A stretch of 64,000 nt of DNA from JASHPR01 sp963833885 (GCA_963833885.1 CAWHZU010000028.1:62001-126000), one strand, 5' to 3'. Shown: positions 24,682-33,340, numbered from the stretch's first letter. Notes: generated by a model not told the origin, from the letters alone. Program-made: numbers and translations.

Positions 24682-25023
24682 GCGCGGATCCCTTGGCTGG
24701 TGCGGACGGAGGTGCTGATCTGGCAAAGCGGAACGCACCGCCTCCTGGGTGGACCTAACAAATAGGAAAGTTTCCTATTTGATTACGGAGGCTAATCCCG
24801 CCCCGGGATCGGCGTCAAGGGTCTCGGGCTACAGCGCTTGACGAAGACCGAGCGCCTCAGGGAGAGTAAGTCCACGGCGGCGACCGGTCGCCGAGCTGTG
24901 GAACATCTGCCCCAGCCGGGGTTCCATTGGCGAAGGGGATTCGTCCTCTCGGTCGTCAATGTCACAGGCCATCTTCCAACACCGCGCCGCTGGGGGACGA
25001 GGGTGTCACGGAGAGGCTTGTCC
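24682..25023. other. Divergent intergenic region, chitinase to kinase-like gene
   Basis: This 342-bp spacer holds the chitinase operator palindrome (24759-24781), listed separately. The plus strand is open from 24838 to the APH-like start at 25024, but those codons do not look like family sequence. GGAGAGG (about 25010-25016) is the ribosome-binding site of the APH-like gene. No other gene is seen. Confidence 0.4.
24759..24781. promoter_or_regulatory. Perfect palindrome upstream of GH18 gene (probable operator)
   Basis: CAAATAGGAAA (24759-24769) and TTTCCTATTTG (24771-24781) are exact inverted repeats around a single G. The core GGAAAGTTTCC recalls the GAAA-GTTTC palindromes I remember for ROK-family repressors of secreted chitosanases/chitinases in Streptomyces; this recollection is unverified. 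A degenerate version lies before the second chitinase at 45097-45117. Confidence 0.75.
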
Positions 25024-26097
25024 ATGACGAAGGATGCCAGCCGCAAGAAGGCTGTCCGGCGCCACGCCGAGGAGACTGGGCAGCGCTACACCGAAGCGCT
25101 GATGGATCTCGAGGGTCTCGGTGCGCGAATGCACCACGAGCCAGTTCCCGGGCAGCTGCTCGCTCATCTCCGGGATCGCTATGGCATTGACGCGGTCGCG
25201 GCGACGAAGCTCAGCGTGCACAAGACGTACGTGTTCCGCATCGACCGCAATGACGGCAGCCCGTGGGTCGCCCGCGCGTTTCCCCCCGCCCGGCCGCGTG
25301 CCGGTGTTGAGGGCGACGCCGCGATCCTGGGATTCCTGGAGCGGCAAAACTATCCCGCGGAGCGCCTGGCTGCCGACGATGCCGTATCTGACCTCGATGG
25401 CAGCGCAGTCCTCGTGACGCAGTTCGTCGAAGGCACCCAGCTCCCCGACGGTGCCGCGAAGTACGCCATGATGGGTGAGCTGCTCGGACGGCTACACGCG
25501 CTGCCGTACGACGATTGCGCCAGCCGCCCGGGTGGAGCGAGTGGTGAGGACCCGAGTCGCGAGGGCACACCGCGCCAGGACCTGCTCGCCGCCCTGTCGT
25601 TTCTCGACGCCGTCGACACGAAAGTCGCGACCGCCGAGCGCACACGATTCGAGCGGCTGCGCGACCAGGTGCGCTCGGCCGACGACGGTCACGGCCTTCC
25701 GGAGGCCTTGCTCCACGGAAACCTCCTGCATGCCCCCGATCACGCCGTCCTGAGCGAACAAGGGCCCGTCGCGATCAACTGGAAGGCGTCCGGGCGCGGA
25801 CCGCGTCTCGCCGACTTCGCGTACCTGATCTGGGGCGCGGGTTCGTGGAACCCACGCCGGCCGAACCAGGAGTGGATCGACGCTGCCGTCAATGCCTACC
25901 GCCGGCACGTCGAGCCGACCGGCGACGAACTCGACCGGCTCGAGGCGGTTATGTACATCCGGACGCTCTACCTCGCCTGTTTCGGCTACCGACGCGCCCT
26001 CACCAACGGCTCGGCATTCAACGAGTGGGGCTTCATCGAACCACCTGAGTACTTCAGCTCCACCGCGGCCGCAACCCGAGCCGCATTCCGCCGGTAG
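25024..26097 (+). CDS. Aminoglycoside-phosphotransferase-fold protein, probable pseudokinase
   Basis: The 357-residue protein has a short helical N-terminal extension (KKAVRRHAEETGQRYTEALM) seen on other actinobacterial proteins. An APH/choline-kinase-like fold follows, with a hinge region FVEGTQLPD and the GRGPRLADFAYLIWGAGSW block. Where active kinases have HGD and a metal-binding (V/I)DW, this protein reads HGN (231-233) and INW (251-253). Both catalytic and metal Asp residues are therefore Asn, and the usual metal Asn in the loop is also altered. It may bind a ligand without phosphorylating it. ATG at 25024 has a good GGAGAGG ribosome-binding site. Confidence 0.75.
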   Translation: MTKDASRKKAVRRHAEETGQRYTEALMDLEGLGARMHHEPVPGQLLAHLRDRYGIDAVAATKLSVHKTYVFRIDRNDGSPWVARAFPPARPRAGVEGDAAILGFLERQNYPAERLAADDAVSDLDGSAVLVTQFVEGTQLPDGAAKYAMMGELLGRLHALPYDDCASRPGGASGEDPSREGTPRQDLLAALSFLDAVDTKVATAERTRFERLRDQVRSADDGHGLPEALLHGNLLHAPDHAVLSEQGPVAINWKASGRGPRLADFAYLIWGAGSWNPRRPNQEWIDAAVNAYRRHVEPTGDELDRLEAVMYIRTLYLACFGYRRALTNGSAFNEWGFIEPPEYFSSTAAATRAAFRR

Positions 26098-26109
26098 CTG
26101 GTCGCGATG

Positions 26110-26706
26110 TCACTGACCGACGCGGCCGTCGATCCGCTCCCGCAGCAGGTCGGCGTGGCCGCAGTGGCGGGCATACTCCTCGATCATGTGGACCAGTACC
26201 GAGCGCAGCGCCGGGCTGCTGCCGTCCGGTTCGAAGCCCTTAGTGCCCAGGTCGGGAGAATCGGCGACGAACTTCTCGGCGAAGGCGACCTCGCCGCGCC
26301 ATGCCCGCCAGGCGTCGTCCACGAACGCCGGGTCGGCAACCGCGCCGAGCCAGTCAGCATCCGGCACGTCGTCCAGCCAGTACAGCGGGGAAACGTCGGA
26401 CTGCGCCATCACCACACGGAACCAGTAGCGTTCCACGTCGGCCATGTGACGAATAAGGCCGAGCAAGGACATCGTGGAGGGCGGCACCGACCGGCTCGCG
26501 AGCTGGGCCGCGTCAAGGTCAGCGCACTTCATCTCCATGACCAGCCGGTACCTCCGCAGGAACTCAACCAGCGTCGCCCGCTCGCTCTCTGGTCGTTTCC
26601 AGTCGGTGAACCTCGGGTCCAGCGACATGTCCATCCACATGTTGGAACCGGCCCCGACGGCATTCCACCGTTCCGGCACTGTCTCACGCTCGCCCGCTTC
26701 AGCCAT
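26110..26706 (-). CDS. DinB-superfamily DUF664 protein
   Basis: The 198-residue protein has DUF664 motifs. SLLGLIRHMADVERYWFRVV supplies the first metal His, and MIEEYARHCGHADLLRERID the C-terminal His pair, followed by an acidic DGR end. It is presumably a metal-dependent thiol transferase of the DinB fold, as for the gene at 19322-19843. The start may be ATG 26706 or one of two ATGs near 26640; neither has a clear ribosome-binding site, and the first is used. It is convergent with the APH-like gene (12 bp) and divergent from the CocE-type hydrolase (135 bp). Confidence 0.82.
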   Translation of the reverse strand: MAEAGERETVPERWNAVGAGSNMWMDMSLDPRFTDWKRPESERATLVEFLRRYRLVMEMKCADLDAAQLASRSVPPSTMSLLGLIRHMADVERYWFRVVMAQSDVSPLYWLDDVPDADWLGAVADPAFVDDAWRAWRGEVAFAEKFVADSPDLGTKGFEPDGSSPALRSVLVHMIEEYARHCGHADLLRERIDGRVGQ

Positions 26707-26841
26707 GGATCACGTTGACACGTGCCCATCAACCATCGCAAGCGGGCCCCGTTGTCTTGGTTCGCTGGGCCGAACCGGGGCCGCTAGATCCGCGCGATCC
26801 ACCGAAGACCGGGCCGGTTTTCGCCCATATGCTCGGCTGCC

Positions 26842-28563
26842 ATGGCAACATCGCGCGAAACGCCCGTCACCCCATTCCGGAGCTGGATCGAGCGGGCTGA
26901 AGCCCTCGGCGACCGGGGCCGATTCGAGATCGGCGTTCCGATGCGCGACGGGGCCGAGCTGGCCGCCGACGTCTACCTGCCGCAGGGTGCGGAGACCGAC
27001 CCGGTCCCGGCCATCGTCACGCTGACGCCGTACGGCAAGGACAGCGAAACGCTGGTCAGCGACGAGGCCGGGCTCTACCAGTCGAACGGCTACGCGTTCG
27101 TGGCCGCCGACGTGCGCGGGCGCGGCAAGTCGGAGGGCGAGTGGCTCGCGTTCGTCAACGACGCGCCGGACACCCACGACGTGATCGAGTGGGCCGCCGC
27201 CCAGCCCTGGTGCAACGCCGTGGTGGGCACGACCGGGCTCAGCTACATGGGCTGGGTGCAGTGGGCCGGCGCCTCGGAGCGGCCGGCACACCTGCGCGCG
27301 ATGGTCTCCACCTCGGCGGCCGGGCGCTGGCAGCAGGAGATCCCGTACACGAACGGCGTCTTCCAGCTCTACTTCGCCTGGTGGGCCTATTCCACCCGGC
27401 GGCGCATCCTTGATTTCTACGGACTCGAGCACTCTGACTGGGACCAGATCCTGCGGACGCTCCCGTTCGAGGCCATCGGCGAGGTCATCAACGCGACGGG
27501 TCCCAACTGGGAAGACCTGTGCCGCCACGACACGCTGGACGACTACTACCGGGCGCTGCGCTACGACGACCGCTATAACGAGATAGACGTGCCGTGCCTG
27601 CACGTGACCGGGTGGTACGACCTCGAGGACCTGCTCGGGGCGTTCCATCACTACGAGCACATGAGCGCGGAGTCGCCCGCGCGCGATGCGCAGTACCTGC
27701 TCGTGGGGCCGTGGAGCCACGTCAAGTCCCGGCAGCCCGACTCCGACTGCGGCGGCGTCGAGTTCGGCCCGGACGCCGCGCACGACATGGATGCCGAGCA
27801 CCTGCGCTGGTTCGACCACTGGCTCAAGGGCCACGACAACGGCCTCGCCGACGTCGACCGGGTCCGGGTCTTCGAGCCAGGCCGCAACGCGTGGCGCGGC
27901 GCGTCCCGCTGGCCGCTCAGCGACTCAAGCTCGGTGCTCTATCTGGGGCCGGGTGCGGCGCTGACCGCCCAGCAGCCCGAGGCCGAGTCGGCGGACGAGT
28001 ACCGCTACGACCCCGAGAACCCCGTGCTCACCGGCCTTGACGTGCGCAAGTACCCATTCGAGGACGTGCCGCTCGACCAGACCGACAACGAGGCTCGCGA
28101 CGACGTCTTGAGCTACACCAGCGTTCCGGTCACCGAGCCCGTCACCGTATCCGGCTGGGCGTCGCTCGAGCTGCACGCCAGTTCCGACGGCGACGACACC
28201 GACTGGCACGTCAAGATCACCGACGTCACGCCGGACGGCCGGTCGCTGCGGGTCACCCAGGGCTGCCTGCGGGCGGCCTGCCGCGACTCCCTGGAGAAGC
28301 TGGACCCCCTGGTCCCCGGCCAGACCTACCAGTTCAACGTGGAACTGTGGCCCACGCATCACGTTTTCCTGCCCGGTCACCGCATCCGGGTCACCGTGAC
28401 CAGCAGTGACTTCCCGTGGTTCGCGCGGAGCCTGAACCAGTTCGGGCCGGTGCACTCGCAGGGGCAGCCGCGCGTCGCGGTGAACACGGTGCGCCGTGGC
28501 GGCGCGCACGCCTCGCGGCTGGTACTGCCGGTGGAAGGCGGCGCGCCGGGGCAGGCGGGGTGA
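26842..28563 (+). CDS. CocE/NonD-family (X-Pro dipeptidyl-peptidase S15-like) hydrolase
   Basis: The 573-residue protein has an alpha/beta-hydrolase domain with the nucleophile motif GLSYMG (Ser134). An ADVRGRGKSEG oxyanion region precedes it and a WSHVKSR segment near residue 300 probably carries the catalytic His. A C-terminal jelly-roll domain (about 360-560) ends in LPGHRIRVTVTSSDFPWFARSLN. This matches CocE esterases and alpha-amino-acid ester or X-Pro peptidases. There is no signal peptide. It ends 10 bp from the convergent D-aminopeptidase gene, so a role in peptide or ester breakdown beside the D-peptide locus is plausible. Confidence 0.88.
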   Translation: MATSRETPVTPFRSWIERAEALGDRGRFEIGVPMRDGAELAADVYLPQGAETDPVPAIVTLTPYGKDSETLVSDEAGLYQSNGYAFVAADVRGRGKSEGEWLAFVNDAPDTHDVIEWAAAQPWCNAVVGTTGLSYMGWVQWAGASERPAHLRAMVSTSAAGRWQQEIPYTNGVFQLYFAWWAYSTRRRILDFYGLEHSDWDQILRTLPFEAIGEVINATGPNWEDLCRHDTLDDYYRALRYDDRYNEIDVPCLHVTGWYDLEDLLGAFHHYEHMSAESPARDAQYLLVGPWSHVKSRQPDSDCGGVEFGPDAAHDMDAEHLRWFDHWLKGHDNGLADVDRVRVFEPGRNAWRGASRWPLSDSSSVLYLGPGAALTAQQPEAESADEYRYDPENPVLTGLDVRKYPFEDVPLDQTDNEARDDVLSYTSVPVTEPVTVSGWASLELHASSDGDDTDWHVKITDVTPDGRSLRVTQGCLRAACRDSLEKLDPLVPGQTYQFNVELWPTHHVFLPGHRIRVTVTSSDFPWFARSLNQFGPVHSQGQPRVAVNTVRRGGAHASRLVLPVEGGAPGQAG

Positions 28564-28573
28564 GCCCGAGCGC

Positions 28574-29428
28574 TCAGTCGTAGGAGTACGGGGCGGTCGC
28601 GATCCCCGCGGCCAGCGTCAGCAGCGCCCGCAGCAGGCGGTAGAGCTCGGGATAGTCGGCCGAGGTGTACTCGGTCTCGCGCGGCGCGACCCGCTTGATG
28701 CCCGGCAGATCGGCGACCTGTGCGGCGATGCTGGTCGAGTTCCAGGCCACCCGCAGGGTGGTCGGCGCGTCGACGCGGTACGGCGAGTACTTTCCCTCGC
28801 CGGACGCGACGCTGGCGATCGCGTTCCTGGCGGCATCCCGGACCAGCCCCTGGGCGACCTCGGGATGCGGCGACAGCGCGGTGTACTTGTCGATCGCTTC
28901 CTTGACCTGCACGGCTTCCACCGTGCCGAGGGTTTCGCGGCCCTCGGCGCACAGCACATCGTCCCCGGCGATCAGCACCACGGGAATGCCGAGGTGCCCG
29001 GCCATCGCGGCGTTCAGCCGCAGCTCCCCGGCGGGCTCGTCGTTGAGGAAGACGCCCTGGACATCCCCGCCGCGCATGGTGTGGTTCAGGACGCCGTCGG
29101 GGTTCCCGGTGCGGGCGTGATAACCAACGAACAGCGTGGCCGCGGTGTCGGAGTTGAGCCCCTGCATCATCCCGTACGACTTGCTGCGGCCGCGGATGAC
29201 CTTGGCCCGCCGGTCGAGGAGTCCCTGGATCAGGTTGTGCATGCCGCCGTGAGAGTCGTTCACGATGACCTCGGTGGCCCCGCCGTCGTAGCAGCCCTCG
29301 ATGGCCGCGTTGCACTCGGCGGTCATCAGCGTGCGGCAGTACTCGTAGTGCGGCGCTCCGGGCGTGGTGTCCGCGCCCGATGCCACTCCGGCGATGCCTT
29401 CCATGTCGACCGAGATGTGTACTCTCAC
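28574..29428 (-). CDS. dppA: M55 D-aminopeptidase (DppA-like)
   Basis: The 284-residue protein starts RVHISVDMEGIAGVASG and carries the DppA zinc motifs: the SVDMEG Asp and Glu, a VNDSHGGMHNL motif (about residue 60) and FVGYHARTG (about 105). DppA of Bacillus subtilis is a zinc aminopeptidase for D-Ala-D-Ala and D-Ala-Gly-Gly. The start is GTG 29428, with AGGAG about 13 bp upstream. It is the last gene of the importer operon, 14 bp after the DppC-type permease. Its specificity for D-residues links the importer to the D-amino-acid genes across the PucR regulator. Confidence 0.9.
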   Translation of the reverse strand: MRVHISVDMEGIAGVASGADTTPGAPHYEYCRTLMTAECNAAIEGCYDGGATEVIVNDSHGGMHNLIQGLLDRRAKVIRGRSKSYGMMQGLNSDTAATLFVGYHARTGNPDGVLNHTMRGGDVQGVFLNDEPAGELRLNAAMAGHLGIPVVLIAGDDVLCAEGRETLGTVEAVQVKEAIDKYTALSPHPEVAQGLVRDAARNAIASVASGEGKYSPYRVDAPTTLRVAWNSTSIAAQVADLPGIKRVAPRETEYTSADYPELYRLLRALLTLAAGIATAPYSYD

Positions 29429-29442
29429 TGCTGTTATTTCTC

Positions 29443-30372
29443 CTATCTGCTTCTGAGCCGGACCTCGAGAGAGTTCCGGATGGCGTCGCCGATCAGGTTG
29501 AAGGCCACGACCGTGATCACAATCAGCAGCCCAGCCGGGTAGATCAGCCACCAGTAGCCGTCGAAGACGTAGTTCAGCCCGTCGTTGAGCATTCCGCCCC
29601 AGTTGGCCGCGGGCGGGGGCGGGCCGAGACCGAGGAAGCTCAGCGCGGCGAACAGCAGGATAGCGTTGGCTACCTCGAACGTCGCCTGGACCACGACGGT
29701 CCCGATCACGTTGCGGACCAGGTGCCGGCCAACGATCCGCCAGGCCCGTTCGCCCATCTGGTGGGCCGCCTGCACGTATTCCAGCCGCCTCAGCACGAGG
29801 ACCTGGCCGCGGACCAGGCGGGCGGTGATCAGCCAGGAAATGAGGCCGAGCACGAAGATCACCATGACGACGCTGGGGGTGACGAGCGTGGTCAGCAGCA
29901 AAACCAGCAGCAGCGCCGGGATGGCCAGCAGCGCGTCCACGATGCGCATCATGACCGAGTCCACCCAGCCGCCGACGTACCCGGCCACCGCGCCCCACAG
30001 GGTGCCCACGATGGTGGCGATCGCGGCCGCGGCCAGGCCGACCTCGAGGGTGGACTGGCCGGCGACCATCAGCCGGCCCAGCACGTTGTAGCCGACCGCA
30101 TCGGTGCCCAGCGGGAACTGGGCACTGGGCCGGTGGGTGATCAGCAGCAGGTTCGGGTGGGTCTGGTTGGTCGGGTACAGCAACGGGCCGACGAAACTGA
30201 ACAGCAGCATGACCACGATCACGGCCAGCCCGATCATGCCCATGCGGTTGTGGCTGAAGTCGCGGATAGCCCCGCGCAGCCCGCGCCCGCCGATGGCGGG
30301 CCCGGCGATGGCAGGCTCAGTGATGGCAGGGTCACCGAGCGCCATCGGATTGGTGGGCTGAAGTTCGGTCAT
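29443..30372 (-). CDS. Dipeptide/oligopeptide ABC permease (DppC-type)
   Basis: The 309-residue protein has an extended N-terminus, then the OppC N-terminal helix (NRMGMIGLAVIVVMLLFSFV) and five further helices. The permease EAA-like loop reads EYVQAAHQMGERAWRIVGRH (about residue 195). It forms the inner-membrane channel with the DppB-type partner, whose stop it overlaps by ATGA (30369-30372). No Dpp ATPases (DppD/F) are encoded in the window; an ATPase from elsewhere must energise the system. The N-terminal PAI(A/T)xPAI repeats are unusual. Confidence 0.92.
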   Translation of the reverse strand: MTELQPTNPMALGDPAITEPAIAGPAIGGRGLRGAIRDFSHNRMGMIGLAVIVVMLLFSFVGPLLYPTNQTHPNLLLITHRPSAQFPLGTDAVGYNVLGRLMVAGQSTLEVGLAAAAIATIVGTLWGAVAGYVGGWVDSVMMRIVDALLAIPALLLVLLLTTLVTPSVVMVIFVLGLISWLITARLVRGQVLVLRRLEYVQAAHQMGERAWRIVGRHLVRNVIGTVVVQATFEVANAILLFAALSFLGLGPPPPAANWGGMLNDGLNYVFDGYWWLIYPAGLLIVITVVAFNLIGDAIRNSLEVRLRSR

Positions 30373-31322
30373 GACGTCTGGTACCGAACCCGCGGGTCAG
30401 CCACGGCGTAGGCGATGTCGGCCAGCAGGTTGCCGATCACCGTGGCGGCCGCCACCACGATCGTGAACCCCATCAGCACCGGATAGTCGTGCGCGCCGGT
30501 GGCGGTCCAGAACAGCCAGCCCATCCCGGGATAGTTGAACAGTGCCTCGACGATGATCGCGCCGGACAGCACGCCGGGCAGGCTGAGCCCGACCAGCGTG
30601 ATAATCGGCAGCACGCTGTTGCGGAACAGGTGCCTGGTCACAATCTGCCAGTCCGGCAGGCCCTTCGCCCGTGCGGTGCGGATGTAGTCCTGCAGCATGT
30701 TTTCAACGGCCGACGCCCGCATGAACCTGCTGAACTGGGCGACCGTGACGATCGTGAGCGTCGCGACCGGGAGCACCAGGCCGCTGGGGTCGGCGAACGA
30801 CGCGGTCACCGACGCCCCCTGGGGCCCCTCCGAGGGGAACAGATGCAGGTCGGAGGAGAACCAGACCACGAGCAGGATGCCCAGCCAGAACGTCGGCATC
30901 GCGTACCCCACGAACGAGAACGTGGTCAGCGCGTGATCGAGCGGCTTCTCCCGGCGCATTGCCTGCACGATGCCCATCGGAATGGCGATCAGCAGCGAGA
31001 TGACGTAGGACAAGCCGACCAGCAGTGCGCTCTTGGGCAGGTCGAGGACGAGCAGCGAGCCGACGGACTGGTCAAAGTGATACGAGAAGCCCAGGTTCCC
31101 GTGTATCAGCCGGTCGATGTACAGCAGGTACTGGACCGGGAGCGCCCTGTTGTACCCGTTGGCGACGTTGAACGCCTGGATCGCTGCCGGGGTCGCCCGC
31201 ATTCCCAGGATCGCGCGCGCAGGACTGCCCGGCAGGAAGTGCAGGATCGCGAACACGACGATCGTGACGATGATCAGCACGGCGACCGACTGGGATACCC
31301 GCCGCACCAGGAACCTAGTCAT
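30369..31322 (-). CDS. Dipeptide/oligopeptide ABC permease (DppB-type)
   Basis: The 317-residue protein has six membrane helices, the N-terminal FLVRRVSQSVAVLIIVTIVV of DppB/OppB permeases and the EAA loop DYIRTARAKGLPDWQIVTRH (about residue 210). It pairs with the DppC-type permease through an ATGA overlap. ATG 31322 has a GAGG ribosome-binding site that belongs to the second unit of a tandem duplication (31319-31382). It is downstream of the binding protein and is co-transcribed with it. Confidence 0.92.
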   Translation of the reverse strand: MTRFLVRRVSQSVAVLIIVTIVVFAILHFLPGSPARAILGMRATPAAIQAFNVANGYNRALPVQYLLYIDRLIHGNLGFSYHFDQSVGSLLVLDLPKSALLVGLSYVISLLIAIPMGIVQAMRREKPLDHALTTFSFVGYAMPTFWLGILLVVWFSSDLHLFPSEGPQGASVTASFADPSGLVLPVATLTIVTVAQFSRFMRASAVENMLQDYIRTARAKGLPDWQIVTRHLFRNSVLPIITLVGLSLPGVLSGAIIVEALFNYPGMGWLFWTATGAHDYPVLMGFTIVVAAATVIGNLLADIAYAVADPRVRYQTS

Positions 31323-31382
31323 CCGGGCCGGGAACCTCCTAGGACTTCGTCATCCGGGCTGGGCACACCTCCTAGGACTTCA
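31319..31382 (-). repeat. Tandem duplication of a ribosome-binding site/start region, with a 4-codon frame
   Basis: Read on the minus strand, the end of the binding-protein gene AAGTCCTAG-GAGG...CCCGGATGAC is immediately repeated, with changes, as AAGTCCTAG-GAGG...CCCGGATGAC. The first copy opens a mini-frame (ATG ACG AAG TCC TAG) with its own GAGG; the second supplies the DppB start at 31322. The units are about 31-33 bp (31319-31349 and 31350-31382). The mini-frame may tune re-initiation between the abundant binding protein and the permeases. Confidence 0.65.
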
Positions 31383-33216
31383 CGTACCAGACCGACGGGT
31401 AGATGTGCGCCGTCGAGTCCTGCGATACCACCCCGCCGAGCTTCGGGGATATCGCCGAGATCTGATACGCCTCGTTGGGGAACCAGAGGTCGGGAAGCTG
31501 CTTGGCCAGCGCAAGCTGGTAGTTGTCGAAGGCCGTCTGAGAGGCCGGCCCGTTGGCGGTGAGCATCTGCTTGATCAGCGTCTCCACCTGCTGGTTGCAG
31601 TAGTTGCCCGCGTTGGTGGCCCCGCCACAGCCGAACAGGCTGTCCCCGTCCGGGAAGTAGATCGGCACGTACGTGTAGACCGGCGAGCCGAGCAGGCTCA
31701 GCGCCGTCGAGCTGGCCGAGCAGCTGCTGGTCGACTTGCCGATGCACTCATAGGCCTCCGACAGCACGGTGTTGGACGGCGCCTGTGCCAGCTTCAGCTG
31801 GATGCCCCCCGAGGCGAAGGCGCCCTGCATAGCCTCGACCTCGTCCTGCAGCTCGGGAACTCCGCTGATGTAGATCAGCGGGATCGAGAGCTTGGTCCCG
31901 CTGGCGATGCCCGCTCCGCAGTCGGTGCTGCCGGACCCGGGCCGGGTGCAGGCGGCAGTGCCGCTCTTCGGGACCGTCCAGCCGTGCGCGGTGAGCAGCG
32001 CGTCCGCCGCGGACGTGCTGAACGGGTACGGGTTCTTGGTTTCGGCCGGGTCGAGGAAGCTGCTCGCCGGGAACGTCGGCACGGGACCGTAGGTCGGCGT
32101 CCCGTAATTGAGCAGGATGTCCTTGATGTACGCGGGCTGGTTGATCAGGTGCTGCATGGCCTGCCGGATGTAGAGCTGGTTCAGCAGCGGGGCGTACTTG
32201 GGGTTGCTGAAGTTGATCGCGAGGAACGTCAGGCCCCACTCGTACCAAGGCTTGATGGAGTAGCCCTGCGACTTCAGGTTGCCTAGGTCGGCGACCTCGG
32301 TGCCGGGGACGTAGCCGTAGTCAATGCTGCCCGACTGCAGGGCGGTGAACTCCGCGGTCGAGCTGGTGAACGGCAGTTCCTCGAACTCGCTGGCCTTCGG
32401 CTTGTCCGGGCCGGAGTACGACTTGTTCGGAAGCATGATCGTCTGGCCGGTGACCTGGAAGCCGGTGTTCGGCTTGAGGTGCCATGGCCCGTCGACGACC
32501 TGCCAGAGCGGGTTGGTGTCCCAGGTCGACAGCGACATCGACTCCTTGTTCAGGAAGTTGTAGACCGCTACGGCGCCGGACTTGGTCTGGTCGTAGTTCC
32601 CGACGGCGCCGGTAGCCGACGTCTTGTCCCACACGGCCTGCGGGATCGGCTGCAGGATCGACAGCCCGTTGTAGAGCAGGTACGTCTGGTTGTAGGTGAC
32701 GTTGAACTTCAGCACGAACGTGTCCGGCGACGGCGCGGACATGCCGGCCACGTGGTCCATCCAGCCGCCGGGGACGTAGGCCGCGCTGTTGTTCTTCTCC
32801 GCCAGCAGCAGGTTCATCCAGAACTCGAGGTCGCGCGAGGTGACCGGCTTGCCGTTGGACCACACGTAGTGCTTGAGCTTCATCGTGACGGTGCGGCCGC
32901 CATCGGAGAACACCGGCGGATAGGCCATGCTTTGCGCGTAATTGATCGTGGCCTGGGCGTTGTTGCTGTGGCCGAACCAGTACAACGGCAGCCACATGAG
33001 CGGCTGCAGGTAAGTGATGTTGTTGTTGCCCGAGTTGGCCCCGTCGTACAGCGGGAAGATGTACGTCGGCGGCGAGCCCGGCTGCTCGGCAAAGGTGATG
33101 ATGCCTCCGGACTGGGGTTTGCCTCCTGAGCTCGAGCTCGAGCCTCCGCTGCAGGCAGCCAGCAGGAGGGCGGCCACGCCAACCGCGGCGGCAAGTATCT
33201 GACGGCGACGCCTCAT
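31372..33216 (-). CDS. ABC transporter peptide-binding lipoprotein (SBP_bac_5)
   Basis: The 614-residue protein has RRRRQ, a hydrophobic core and a lipobox LLLAAC (Cys22), then a Ser/Gly linker and the SBP_bac_5 fold, with a VWSNGKPVTSRDLEFWMNLL helix and a late QLPDLWFPNEAYQ hinge. It is the extracellular receptor for the DppB/C permeases downstream. Its motif order matches the orphan binding protein at 14039-15901, so the two are paralogues. ATG at 33216 is preceded by GGGAG at 7 bp. An 18-bp perfect palindrome sits 107 bp upstream. Context predicts D-peptide ligands, but the sequence does not show this directly. Confidence 0.92.
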   Translation of the reverse strand: MRRRRQILAAAVGVAALLLAACSGGSSSSSGGKPQSGGIITFAEQPGSPPTYIFPLYDGANSGNNNITYLQPLMWLPLYWFGHSNNAQATINYAQSMAYPPVFSDGGRTVTMKLKHYVWSNGKPVTSRDLEFWMNLLLAEKNNSAAYVPGGWMDHVAGMSAPSPDTFVLKFNVTYNQTYLLYNGLSILQPIPQAVWDKTSATGAVGNYDQTKSGAVAVYNFLNKESMSLSTWDTNPLWQVVDGPWHLKPNTGFQVTGQTIMLPNKSYSGPDKPKASEFEELPFTSSTAEFTALQSGSIDYGYVPGTEVADLGNLKSQGYSIKPWYEWGLTFLAINFSNPKYAPLLNQLYIRQAMQHLINQPAYIKDILLNYGTPTYGPVPTFPASSFLDPAETKNPYPFSTSAADALLTAHGWTVPKSGTAACTRPGSGSTDCGAGIASGTKLSIPLIYISGVPELQDEVEAMQGAFASGGIQLKLAQAPSNTVLSEAYECIGKSTSSCSASSTALSLLGSPVYTYVPIYFPDGDSLFGCGGATNAGNYCNQQVETLIKQMLTANGPASQTAFDNYQLALAKQLPDLWFPNEAYQISAISPKLGGVVSQDSTAHIYPSVWYVKS

Positions 33217-33322
33217 CTTGACTCCCGTTTCATCCGCGGGATAACCCGCCGGCTGGCACCACTGTGGATCCGTGCCGGATCGCTGCCGTCGCGCGCGGAA
33301 GAGCACCCGCGGCGGCGCAGGC

Positions 33323-33340
33323 GGGCAGCACGTGCTGCCC
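33323..33340. promoter_or_regulatory. 18-bp perfect palindrome upstream of the importer operon
   Basis: GGGCAGCACGTGCTGCCC is an exact palindrome with no loop, in the 270-bp gap between the PucR gene and the binding-protein gene. The lack of a loop and of a T-run argues for a protein-binding site rather than a terminator. The PucR product encoded next door is the obvious candidate. The rest of the gap shows no gene. Confidence 0.55.
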
